Positions 1-7,497 of a DNA stretch of 64,000 bases are shown here, in pieces. The notes under the pieces are model-generated. The model was not told the DNA's origin and did not search any database. It saw nothing but the letters and a program-made list of their open reading frames with translations. The stretch's first letter is position 1, and each line of letters opens with the position of its first letter. The stretch is from Chloroflexota bacterium (GTDB lineage: Bacteria; Chloroflexota; Chloroflexia; Chloroflexales; Herpetosiphonaceae), in contig JAIUOC010000004.1 in NCBI GenBank assembly GCA_020161265.1, positions 124,001 through 188,000 of the forward strand. The letters are read 5' to 3'. Position numbers and translations under genes: made by a program.

Positions 1-725
1 TTGAGCAACCATGCCAAGGCAATTTGGCCAACGCTAGCTTCGTATTTTTTGGCAATTTGATCAAGCGTGCCACCAGGCGCAGTTAATCGGCCAGCCGCCA
101 ACGGGAACCACGGAATAAAAGCGATATTTTGGGCTTCGCAGGCATCGACCATGCTTTCCCATTCGTGGTCGCCAATGCTATAGCGATTTTGCACCGAAAC
201 GATTGGCACGACTTTTTGTGCTTGAGCCAATTGTTCGTTATTAACTTCGCTCAGGCCAATATGGCGAATTTTGCCTTCGTTGCGTAAATCGCTCAGCGTC
301 CCCAACGATTCTTCCAAAGGCACTTGGGCATCAATGCGATGCAATTGATAAAGGTCAATTCGTTCGAGTTTTAATTGGCGCAAGCTTTTTTCCAGCGAAA
401 TGCGTAGATGCTCAGGTCGCCCGTTGGAATACCAAATGTTTGGACCGCCGCGCAGCAAGCCACCTTTGGTTGCAATCACCATATCAGCTGAATAGGGGTG
501 CAAGGCTTCGCCGATCAAACATTCGCTGACATCGGGGCCATATGAATCAGCAGTATCAATAAAATTAACGCCGAGTTCGGCAGCGCGGCGTAATACCGCC
601 TTAGATTGTTCGCGATCGCTTGGCTCGCCCCAAATTCCATCGCCTGTGATGCGCATCGCACCAAAGCCCAACCGCCGAATTTCGAGATCACCACCAAGCC
701 GAAATGTTAGAGAACCGAGGCTCAT
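1..725 (-). CDS. Aldo/keto reductase (3' end beyond window)
   Basis: The gene runs off the left edge, so about 241 N-terminal residues are visible. The reading frame is open throughout. It shows aldo/keto reductase features: LGFGAMRITG near the N-terminus, NFIDTADSYG with the conserved Asp and Tyr, ATKGG holding the catalytic Lys, and DLYQLHRID with the conserved His. It should be an NADPH-dependent oxidoreductase of the TIM-barrel AKR superfamily; the substrate cannot be read from the sequence. The ATG at 723-725 is chosen because a GGAGGA ribosome site lies about 6 bases upstream. It stands alone, read away from the HAD gene's promoter side. Confidence 0.9.
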   Translation of the reverse strand, partial: MSLGSLTFRLGGDLEIRRLGFGAMRITGDGIWGEPSDREQSKAVLRRAAELGVNFIDTADSYGPDVSECLIGEALHPYSADMVIATKGGLLRGGPNIWYSNGRPEHLRISLEKSLRQLKLERIDLYQLHRIDAQVPLEESLGTLSDLRNEGKIRHIGLSEVNNEQLAQAQKVVPIVSVQNRYSIGDHEWESMVDACEAQNIAFIPWFPLAAGRLTAPGGTLDQIAKKYEASVGQIALAWLL

Positions 726-823
726 TGAGCTTCCTCCAAAACACACAATCAATACCGTTCAGTACTGAACCACATGTATTGTACCCCCAAAAAACCGAAA
801 AATCTGGTTGCTCGATCAGCAAT

Positions 824-1456
824 TCAATCGATCAGGCGGGTGGCAATATCGGAAACCTGAAAAAACACTTCGCGCGGCGCATAGGGGGCAAAATCTTGAA
901 TGCGGCTCATGCCCCAGCCCACCGCACCAAAGGCCAATTGAGCTTGCTTGGCCGCCTCAGCATCGCGAATCTCATCGCCAACACAGAGAATTTTTTCGCG
1001 CTCGAGGTTGGCTTTGCGCACAATTCGCTCGAAGCGGGCACGTTTGCGCAAAATCGGCACGCTACATTCATAAAACTCAACCACATTGGCCAAGGCATCG
1101 CCCAACACATGACGTACATTCTCTTCGCTATTGCTACTGACCACGCCCAAACGCACATCGGCAGCATCCAACTGAGCTAAAATCAATTCCATGCCATCGA
1201 AAAGCTGAATATTACGAATATTTTGGGCGGCCAGTTGGCGCATATGGCGGGCAATTAATGGCACTTTCCACCAAGCCACCTGCATATATTTCATCACCTC
1301 GCGGGGGTTTTGGCCGCGCAACTCGGTAAATTCCTTGGGCGTGAGTTGGCGAAACTTATATTTCTCGGCCACGCCATTGATCGCCTTGACCAACCAAGGA
1401 ATTGAATCGGCCAAGGTTCCATCAAAATCAAACAATACTAGTTCGTATTTTTTCAT
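824..1456 (-). CDS. HAD-superfamily phosphatase (subfamily IA)
   Basis: A 210-residue haloacid-dehalogenase-type hydrolase. Motif I is LFDFDGTLADS, with nucleophile Asp10 and acid/base Asp12. Motif II is VVSSNS around residues 105-110, and motif IV is VGDEIRDAEAA with Asp161 and Asp165 for Mg2+. An alpha-helical cap occupies roughly residues 18-85. It resembles phosphoglycolate phosphatase-like enzymes, but the substrate cannot be assigned. Length is normal for the family. The ATG at 1456 is the first residue of a conserved N-terminal strand. It is probably monocistronic. Confidence 0.9.
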   Translation of the reverse strand: MKKYELVLFDFDGTLADSIPWLVKAINGVAEKYKFRQLTPKEFTELRGQNPREVMKYMQVAWWKVPLIARHMRQLAAQNIRNIQLFDGMELILAQLDAADVRLGVVSSNSEENVRHVLGDALANVVEFYECSVPILRKRARFERIVRKANLEREKILCVGDEIRDAEAAKQAQLAFGAVGWGMSRIQDFAPYAPREVFFQVSDIATRLID

Positions 1457-1636
1457 TGGTCAGCTACCTCTAAAATTGCTTCGAGCTAAGCATACCGTGG
1501 GCTGGGTTAATTGCCAATTCTGCTTTTGTTTCCTGTAGTCTTTATGGGTTTTGTGCGTAGATTGAGGATCACTCTCCTTCCGTTCTAGCTTACAGTAGTA
1601 GTTTTTAATATTCATTCGTGATCACCACCCCTCCGC

Positions 1637-1679
1637 CCCGCCTCAAGGCGGGAAACGCAGGGTGTTTTCATCCCCCTGC
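1637..1679. repeat. GC-rich double hairpin in the 1457-1754 intergenic region
   Basis: Two adjacent inverted repeats: CCCGCC/GGCGGG (1637-1642 with 1647-1652) and GCAGGG/CCCTGC (1657-1662 with 1674-1679). They sit in an otherwise plain 298-base gap between the HAD gene and the AT-rich nuclease-like gene. They could be a REP-type element or a transcription terminator without a clear T-run. Nothing else is seen in this gap except the promoter at 1691-1720. Confidence 0.5.
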
Positions 1680-1690
1680 ACCCCCTAAAT

Positions 1691-1720
1691 TTCAATTTTT
1701 GGAATTAAATTTGGTATAAT
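1691..1720 (+). promoter_or_regulatory. Promoter of the AT-rich nuclease-like gene
   Basis: TTCAAT at 1691-1696, an 18-base spacer and a perfect TATAAT at 1715-1720 preceded by TGG (extended -10). The gene's ribosome site (AGGAGAGG) and ATG at 1755 follow within 40 bases. Confidence 0.55.
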
Positions 1721-1754
1721 TGCAACTATCAAATTCTAGGAGAGGTATTCGCTT

Positions 1755-2210
1755 ATGCTGTATATTCCATCTAAGCGCATTATAGAATATCGGCTTGATT
1801 CGGCATTATTACATCTAATTGATACCGATCGTTATTTACTTGATGAAAATCTGCACGAACGAACAATCGTGCATAAATTTGCTAGTTATCTACAATTTAT
1901 GTTTCGGAGTTGGCATGTTGACGTTGAATATAATAATAATATGGGAGATACTAAAAGATTAAACAACTATTTAGGAAAAAGAAGGCCTGTATTTCCAGAT
2001 ATTATTATTCATCGTCGAGGTAATAATGATAATAATTTACTTGCAATTGAAGCTAAAGCATTACAAAACCCCAGTCAAAAATCCATAGCTAGGGATCGAA
2101 TAAAACTTCAAGGTTATAAAGAGCAATTAGACTATCATTATGCTTGTTTTATCTTATTTATCGTAAAAAATCCACTGAACCCTAAGCCTTATCAACTTAA
2201 ATGGATCTAA
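1755..2210 (+). CDS. Orphan PD-(D/E)XK nuclease-like protein
   Basis: A 151-residue protein. It has Glu35 in a helix (ENLHERTIVHKF), then PDIII with Pro81-Asp82, a short loop, and LLAIEAKA with Glu99 and Lys101. A later D-x2-K-x3-Y pattern lies at Asp114-Lys117-Tyr121. This order matches the PD-(D/E)XK nuclease core, and I recall a widespread uncharacterised family with the same layout. Nuclease activity is inferred, not shown. The gene is clearly more AT-rich than its neighbours and uses many AAT/TTA/ATA codons, which suggests recent acquisition. No methyltransferase or other restriction partner is adjacent. Its stop overlaps the convergent kinase stop by 4 bases. An AGGAGAGG site supports the ATG. 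Confidence 0.7.
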   Translation: MLYIPSKRIIEYRLDSALLHLIDTDRYLLDENLHERTIVHKFASYLQFMFRSWHVDVEYNNNMGDTKRLNNYLGKRRPVFPDIIIHRRGNNDNNLLAIEAKALQNPSQKSIARDRIKLQGYKEQLDYHYACFILFIVKNPLNPKPYQLKWI

Positions 2211-4348
2211 TCATCCAGCACCTTGCGGACTGTTTGCGCCAAAGTAGCCAATGAAAACGGCTTGCTGAGCAACAAAGGCTGTTGGGCTAATTGCTGATGT
2301 TGCGCCAAACTATGCTCGGAGTAGCCCGAAATAAACAAAATTTTGAGCTGAGGATCAAGCTCAGCAACCCGTTGGCTCAGCTCAAAACCACCCATTTGCG
2401 GCATAACCATATCAGTAATTAAGAGCTGAATTGTGCCAGTCGCTTGAGTTTGTAGCAAGGCCAAGGCCTCGGAGCCATGCGGCGCTTCGAGCACGCTATA
2501 GCCCAAGCCTTGGAGCATACGCACCAATACTGCCCGTACCTGCGGCTCATCCTCGCTCACCAAAATCGTTTCCGTGCCACGAGGTAAGTTTTGGATGAGG
2601 CTTGGAGTATCATCGAGTTGAGCTTGCTCTGAACGTGGCAAATAAATTTTAATCGTCGTGCCATGATTAATTTCGCTATACAAGCCAATATGGCCGCCAT
2701 GTTGCTTGATAATGCCATAACAGGTAGCTAAGCCCAAACCAGTGCCTTCGTGATCGCTTTTGGTAGTAAAAAATGGCTCAAACGCTCGACTTTGGACTTC
2801 TTGGGTCATGCCGATGCCAGTATCGCTCACCGCAAATAAAACATAATTGCCAATTGGCACATCAACATGGGTTCGCGCATAATTAGCATCAACTGCAACA
2901 TTGTTTGTTTCAACCAGCAAATTCCCACCCTGAGGCATAGCATCACGCGCATTGACCACTAAATTCAATAATACTTGCTCAATCTGGCCGATATCAACCA
3001 AAATTAAATCAATTTCAGTATTAAGTACAGTTCGCCATTGAATTGATTCTGGTAAAACTCGTTTAATCAATTTCTCCATCGACATAATTAAATCATTGAT
3101 ATTGACAATTTTTGGTTGGAGTTGCTGCTTACGTGCAAAAGTTAATAATTGACTGGTGAGCATCGCTGCCCGATCAGTGGCATGTTGAATTTCAGTTAAT
3201 TCTTCGACCACCGAAAAGCCTTGCTGGGCACTATCAATCGCCAAGGTCGTATATCCGCTAATTGCAGTTAACAAATTATTGAAATCGTGAGCTACGCCGC
3301 CAGCCAAACGCCCGATACTTTCCATTTTCTGCGCCCGAATTAATTGCATTTGCAACTGATTGCGATCAGTTCGATCTTCGGTATGCACCATAATCAAATC
3401 TGGCTCGATAAACACATAGCTTACATATAAATCTTTAACTTGATTGACAAATTTAAATTCATAGCGAGTTTCTTGATGAATTGTCGTTTTCTCGCGTTGA
3501 CAACGCTCAAAATGGCGTAAAATCTCTGGCTCGCTGCGATAAACAATTCTAGCTGATTGATTAACGAATTTGGTAATTGCTCCTTGGGTAATAATCATCG
3601 CTGCATCATTAAAACCTTCGAGAATAAAATCGTCGTCAACGCAACGCCACGTATAGGTTGGAATCGGAATACCATGATATTGCGCTCGAAATTGTTTTTC
3701 GCTGGCGGCCAATTGAGCCACCGCCAAGCGCTGCAAACCCAACAAACGATAAACAACTCCAGCAATAATCACCAAGAAAATCAGCCAACCAACTAACATC
3801 AACGAATAGCGCTCGGCCTGTCGTTTGATCGATAATTCCAAATCAAGGTACAAACGATTTTCCAACTGCTCAGCCTCAGATTCCAACTCCGAGAAGGCGA
3901 TTCGACGATCAATCGTGGTTTGGGCTTGATCTTGCGGGCGATTGAGATGTTGCAATAACAAAGCTCGAAAGCTGACCAAATGCTGGCGATATTCAGTGAG
4001 CGCTTGCTGCGTTGGTGGAGTTGGCGGCAACAATTGATCAAAGACTACAACGGGATTTTTACCTTGTTGCCAATCATCAACCGCCAAAATTGCCCGATCA
4101 AGATAGGCAATTGCATCTTGGGGCAGGAGAGTTTGGTTACCATTCAAGACTTGTTCGACAATCAAATAGCCACGTTTCATATTCAAACGGGCTTGAGTCA
4201 TCCCATTAAACGCCGTGATTTGCGATTGAATCATCGAGCGCATTTGGTAATAATTCCATTGCAACAGGGCAATCGAAACTAAAGCCACGCTCAATAAAGC
4301 GATTAATGGGCGTAATTCTTTGCGCCGCAACCAAGCAAAACGCTTCAT
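2207..4348 (-). CDS. Hybrid sensor histidine kinase with C-terminal receiver
   Basis: A 713-residue membrane sensor. Membrane segments lie at about residues 14-31 and 183-205, enclosing a mostly helical periplasmic sensor. A PAS-like domain follows (about 215-335), then a HisKA helix with GGVAHDFNNLL carrying the phospho-His. The HATPase domain shows NARDAMP (N box), DTGIGM (G1) and GTGLGLATCYGI (G2). A C-terminal receiver has ITDMVMPQMGG with the phospho-Asp. No separate response regulator is adjacent, so phosphate probably passes from His to the internal Asp and on to a distant partner. The start overlaps the stop of the upstream solute-binding gene (ATGA), so the two are translationally coupled. 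Confidence 0.92.
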   Translation of the reverse strand: MKRFAWLRRKELRPLIALLSVALVSIALLQWNYYQMRSMIQSQITAFNGMTQARLNMKRGYLIVEQVLNGNQTLLPQDAIAYLDRAILAVDDWQQGKNPVVVFDQLLPPTPPTQQALTEYRQHLVSFRALLLQHLNRPQDQAQTTIDRRIAFSELESEAEQLENRLYLDLELSIKRQAERYSLMLVGWLIFLVIIAGVVYRLLGLQRLAVAQLAASEKQFRAQYHGIPIPTYTWRCVDDDFILEGFNDAAMIITQGAITKFVNQSARIVYRSEPEILRHFERCQREKTTIHQETRYEFKFVNQVKDLYVSYVFIEPDLIMVHTEDRTDRNQLQMQLIRAQKMESIGRLAGGVAHDFNNLLTAISGYTTLAIDSAQQGFSVVEELTEIQHATDRAAMLTSQLLTFARKQQLQPKIVNINDLIMSMEKLIKRVLPESIQWRTVLNTEIDLILVDIGQIEQVLLNLVVNARDAMPQGGNLLVETNNVAVDANYARTHVDVPIGNYVLFAVSDTGIGMTQEVQSRAFEPFFTTKSDHEGTGLGLATCYGIIKQHGGHIGLYSEINHGTTIKIYLPRSEQAQLDDTPSLIQNLPRGTETILVSEDEPQVRAVLVRMLQGLGYSVLEAPHGSEALALLQTQATGTIQLLITDMVMPQMGGFELSQRVAELDPQLKILFISGYSEHSLAQHQQLAQQPLLLSKPFSLATLAQTVRKVLDD

Positions 4349-5220
4349 GAGCCATTCTCACAACCTTGGAGCAGACTGGCGGTCGAACGATTGGGCAATT
4401 GCTCGCGCGAGAAACCAAAGGGCGCAATTAAGCCATAATGTTCGTCACTGCCAATAAATCCAATCAACTGTTGATCAATTGCTGTGCGCAAATGTGCATC
4501 CTCATGGCGCATCGCAAAAGCGCCATAGCCAATACTTAAATTTCCATCAATAATTGGTGGCACAAACGGCATGGCTCGTTCAACCTGATCTGGCGCTTGT
4601 AATACCAACAAATCAATGCTGATATCGGTCAAGGCTAAGGCATCGGCGCGGCCTGCCAGCACGGCTGCCAAGCCAGTTTGCACATCGGGCACAAATAATA
4701 ATTGCTCTGAAGCAATCCCCAGTGCTTGGGCGATTTCGGCCTCACGCGCACCACGCATCACCGCCAAACGCCGATCAGGCCGCTGAAAATCGGCAAAACT
4801 CTGAATGCCCAATGGATTGGTTTTCGCGACGAGCATAGCTGGGCTGAGGGCAAAGGTTGGTTGGCTAAACGCAAGGAGTTCAGCTCGCTCACAGGTAATA
4901 AACATCCCGCTGGCGATCAGATCAAAACGCCCAGCCTGTAAGCCAGGAATTAAATCGGCCCATTCGGTTTGCACCCATTCAAGCTGAGAAACTCCTAGGC
5001 GCTGCATCACCCAAGCAATCACCACTGCCTCTTCGCCAACGACAGTGCCAGTAGCATCTCGATACGAGAAGGGCGCTTCGGGGGCATAGCCAATTCGGAT
5101 CATACCAGTGCGTTGGGCACGTTCTAAGGTTGTTTCAAGCGGTTTTGCTAGCCACCAAATCAAAACTGTGAGCATTCCGATGAGGGCTAAACCAGCCACA
5201 CCCCACCAAACACGACGCAT
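4345..5220 (-). CDS. Membrane-anchored family 3 solute-binding protein
   Basis: A 291-residue protein with one N-terminal membrane helix (about 7-25) and then a bacterial extracellular solute-binding domain of family 3. IRIGYAPEAPFSYRD, WADLIPGLQAGRFDLIASGM and AVMRGAREAEIAQ fit that fold, which binds amino acids or other small polar ligands. There is no lipobox, so the helix probably acts as an anchor. ABC permease genes are absent; instead it is coupled to the hybrid histidine kinase by a 4-base overlap. It is therefore more likely a ligand-sensing partner of the kinase, like the periplasmic part of BvgS-type sensors, than a transporter subunit. GGAGG precedes the ATG. Confidence 0.85.
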   Translation of the reverse strand: MRRVWWGVAGLALIGMLTVLIWWLAKPLETTLERAQRTGMIRIGYAPEAPFSYRDATGTVVGEEAVVIAWVMQRLGVSQLEWVQTEWADLIPGLQAGRFDLIASGMFITCERAELLAFSQPTFALSPAMLVAKTNPLGIQSFADFQRPDRRLAVMRGAREAEIAQALGIASEQLLFVPDVQTGLAAVLAGRADALALTDISIDLLVLQAPDQVERAMPFVPPIIDGNLSIGYGAFAMRHEDAHLRTAIDQQLIGFIGSDEHYGLIAPFGFSREQLPNRSTASLLQGCENGS

Positions 5221-5398
5221 GCCAGTACCTCCGTTGGAAGAGGTTGTACAAAGCTAGCCAAGCGGCTTTATTGTTCTAAGAATCAGGCTAAAAAGTGTTA
5301 AATAATATGGGCTATAGTATAACGCAGCTAATCGAGGATAGCACTAGTACTACGCCGTGATCCGTACTAAAGGACTATCCCAAAGTTGTGAGGAGTAT

Positions 5399-5435
5399 AA
5401 AAAAACCGCCGCTCTTTGGTAAGAGCAGCGGTTTT
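5399..5435 (-). terminator. Intrinsic terminator of the zinc-ribbon gene
   Basis: A 15-base stem with one mismatch (5402-5416 with 5421-5435), a 4-base loop and a T-run on the minus strand (complement of 5399-5405). It lies about 35 bases after the stop of the zinc-ribbon/RGG gene. Confidence 0.85.
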
Positions 5436-5469
5436 GCTTATAAGAATGAGGATTGATTCCCCAAGAATC

Positions 5470-5883
5470 TTACCAGCGGTTCGAGCGTGATGATGATTGT
5501 TGGCTTTGGAAACAGTCACGGCAGTAGACTGGTTTGTCGCCACGTGGTACGAATGGCACTTGTGCAGGGCCGCCACATGATGAACAAGTGGTGGTGTGCA
5601 TTTCGCGTTGACCACGATCTGAACTGTAACCGCCACGATCTGAACTGTAACCGCCACGATCTGAGCCATAGCTGTTGCGGCTATAACCACCACCGCCACC
5701 GCCACGGCTTGAGCTTTCGTAGCCACCGCCACCGCGATTTTGTTTGCGGGCTTGGCGGCAGTTTGAACAGCGAGTTGGCTCGTTGTCAAAGCCTTTTTGT
5801 GAGTAAAATTCTTGTTCGCCAGCAGTAAATACGAACTCGTTGCCACAATCGCGGCAGTTCAACGTCTTGTCGGTGAAGCTCAT
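5470..5883 (-). CDS. Double zinc-ribbon protein with RGG/YSSDRGG linker
   Basis: A 137-residue protein in three parts. The N-terminal ribbon has CRDC and CSNC (four Cys, about residues 10-42). The middle is a Gly/Arg/Ser/Tyr-rich stretch with RGG-type boxes and three SDRGG units. The C-terminal ribbon has CSSC and CRDC (about 97-125). RGG segments in other proteins bind RNA or single-stranded nucleic acid, so a nucleic-acid role is likely but inferred. The linker coding DNA holds a 21-base tandem repeat at about 5623-5664. A long leader of about 120 bases, as in cold-shock genes, separates the promoter at 6012-6040 from the ATG. A terminator follows. Confidence 0.85.
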   Translation of the reverse strand: MSFTDKTLNCRDCGNEFVFTAGEQEFYSQKGFDNEPTRCSNCRQARKQNRGGGGYESSSRGGGGGGYSRNSYGSDRGGYSSDRGGYSSDRGQREMHTTTCSSCGGPAQVPFVPRGDKPVYCRDCFQSQQSSSRSNRW

Positions 5884-6011
5884 TCGCTTGTTTCTCCAAC
5901 TATGGTAATGTATCCAATTGTTTCAGGTTGGAGTCACGAAGCTCAGGGAAGAGATTGCATATCCACTCAGTCCGAGGTAATGTGAGGAACCAAACCATGT
6001 CAACGCAACCA

Positions 6012-6040
6012 TTGTACCAAAAGTACTCACGAGTTACAAG
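6012..6040 (-). promoter_or_regulatory. Promoter of the zinc-ribbon/RGG gene
   Basis: On the minus strand: TTGTAA (complement of 6035-6040), a 17-base spacer, and TACAAT (complement of 6012-6017) preceded by TGG. The predicted transcript start is about 120 bases before the ATG. Confidence 0.6.
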
Positions 6041-6166
6041 AGGCAAAATCGACTTTTTGCCTATGAATTTAATCGCAAGTAGTAACAATGGGTGAAAAAG
6101 TGGTTAAACCAAAGGTGCAAAGGGTAGGTAGCTAGTTAGCCGACTCTACCCCTTAACCAAAATAGC

Positions 6167-7303
6167 TTAACTCCCGAAGATTTTGCTCCAGAAGCCGCGC
6201 TCTTTTTGCTCGAAATGGTCCATACCCATGGTTTCGCCAAGTTTTTGGAAAAGTTCGCGTTGCTCGTCGTTGAGCTTGGTTGGCACACGCACTTTGACCA
6301 CAACCATCTGATCACCACGGCGGCCCAAATTTCGCCCCGATGAATCAATATAGGGCACGCCTTTGCCACGCAAGGTAAAGACTGTACCATCCTGCGTGCC
6401 TGCTGGCACATTCAACGGCTCGTCGCCGTCAACAGTTGGCACATTGAGTTGTGCTCCCAAAGCAGCTTGCACCAGATTAATTGGCAGTTGCAGCAGAATA
6501 TTGTTATCTTCACGTACAAAGAAATCGTGTGGTTGCACTCGCAAGTTGACATACAAATCGCCAGCCGAGCCACCACTTGGCCCACTATCGCCAGCACCAC
6601 CAATCCGAATCCGCATGCCATCGTCAACGCCCGCTGGTACGGTCAGTTTGCGCTTGACGGTCTCACGAACGCGGCCTTCACCTCGGCAGGTTTTGCACGG
6701 GATGGGAATAATCACGCCGCGACCATTACATTGGTCACAAGTGGTTACCGTGACCATGTTGAGGAAGGTGCGGACACGCATTTCGCCCGAACCTTGGCAT
6801 TTGGGGCAGCGGGTCGGTTCGGTGCCAGGCTCTGCACCATTGCCACCACAAGGCCCACACGATTCAAGCCGACGGTAATCAAGCTCTTTTTCGGTGCCAA
6901 AAATTGCTTCTTCAAAGCTAATTACGAGGTCGGCACGTAAATCGGCTCCTTGGCGGGTGCCACCACGGCTACCACCGCGTGCACCTTGGCCAAAAAAGGC
7001 ATCGAAAATCGTGCTGAATGGATCGCCGCCAGCACCACCAAAGCCGGCAAATGGATCAAAGCCTTGACCACTACTGCCAGCATGACCAAATTGATCATAC
7101 ATTCGGCGTTTTTGGTCGTTGGAAAGCACTTCGTAGGCTTCGGTCGCTTCTTTGAATTTATTTTCAGCCTCGACGTTGCCTGGGTTGCGGTCGGGGTGAT
7201 ATTGCATGGCCAACTTGCGGTAGGCCTTCTTGATCTCGTCAGGCGAGGCACTTTTGCCCACACCCAAAACCTCGTAGTAATCGCGCTTTGCCTCGGTTGC
7301 CAT
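6167..7303 (-). CDS. dnaJ: Chaperone DnaJ (Hsp40)
   Basis: A 378-residue type I Hsp40 that delivers unfolded clients to DnaK and stimulates its ATPase. The J domain (about 5-70) carries HPD at residues 36-38. A Gly/Phe-rich segment follows (about 75-115). The zinc centre has all four CxxCxGxG units: [24 protein letters not shown] and CKTCRGEG. The C-terminal client-binding and dimer regions are complete. It is the last gene of the hrcA-grpE-dnaK-dnaJ operon. A 194-base gap holding an inverted heptad-repeat pair separates it from dnaK. An AAGGGAT ribosome site precedes the ATG. Confidence 0.98.
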   Translation of the reverse strand: MATEAKRDYYEVLGVGKSASPDEIKKAYRKLAMQYHPDRNPGNVEAENKFKEATEAYEVLSNDQKRRMYDQFGHAGSSGQGFDPFAGFGGAGGDPFSTIFDAFFGQGARGGSRGGTRQGADLRADLVISFEEAIFGTEKELDYRRLESCGPCGGNGAEPGTEPTRCPKCQGSGEMRVRTFLNMVTVTTCDQCNGRGVIIPIPCKTCRGEGRVRETVKRKLTVPAGVDDGMRIRIGGAGDSGPSGGSAGDLYVNLRVQPHDFFVREDNNILLQLPINLVQAALGAQLNVPTVDGDEPLNVPAGTQDGTVFTLRGKGVPYIDSSGRNLGRRGDQMVVVKVRVPTKLNDEQRELFQKLGETMGMDHFEQKERGFWSKIFGS

Positions 7304-7320
7304 ACATATCCCTTATGTAG

Positions 7321-7348
7321 AAGGATGAAGGATGAGGGATGAATTATG
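7321..7348 (+). repeat. AAGGATG heptad array before dnaJ
   Basis: Four 7-base units: AAGGATG, AAGGATG, AGGGATG and AATTATG. It begins 17 bases upstream of the dnaJ start codon. It is the inverted partner of the CATCCTT array at 7467-7494, so a dnaK-dnaJ transcript could pair the two. Confidence 0.8.
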
Positions 7349-7466
7349 AACATCCCTCAACGCTGCATACCTTAGGTTTGTAATGTAAGTTCTGCTATTG
7401 CTGTCTAAAACATATATTCAATGATGAAGAATCAAACTACCTTGCTAATTAATAATTCGTGCGTTT

Positions 7467-7494
7467 CATCCTTCATCCTTCATCCCTCATCCTT
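7467..7494 (-). repeat. CATCCTT heptad array after dnaK
   Basis: Four units of 7 bases (CATCCTT, CATCCTT, CATCCCT, CATCCTT) ending 3 bases from the dnaK stop codon at 7498-7500. It is complementary to the array at 7321-7348. The 118 bases between the two arrays hold no gene. Confidence 0.8.
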
Positions 7495-7497
7495 AGA

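Noticed and set aside
704-1180. A 158-residue plus-strand frame opposite the HAD gene
   Set aside because: It is antisense to a gene with complete HAD motifs and shows no domain of its own.
5367-5846. A 159-residue open frame on the minus strand across the zinc-ribbon gene
   Set aside because: It is an out-of-frame shadow: Ala/Val runs come from the Gly/Arg codons of the real gene, which has zinc motifs, a ribosome site and a terminator.
7304-7497. Repeats between dnaK and dnaJ as a CRISPR array
   Set aside because: Units are 7 bases with no spacers, and no cas genes are present.
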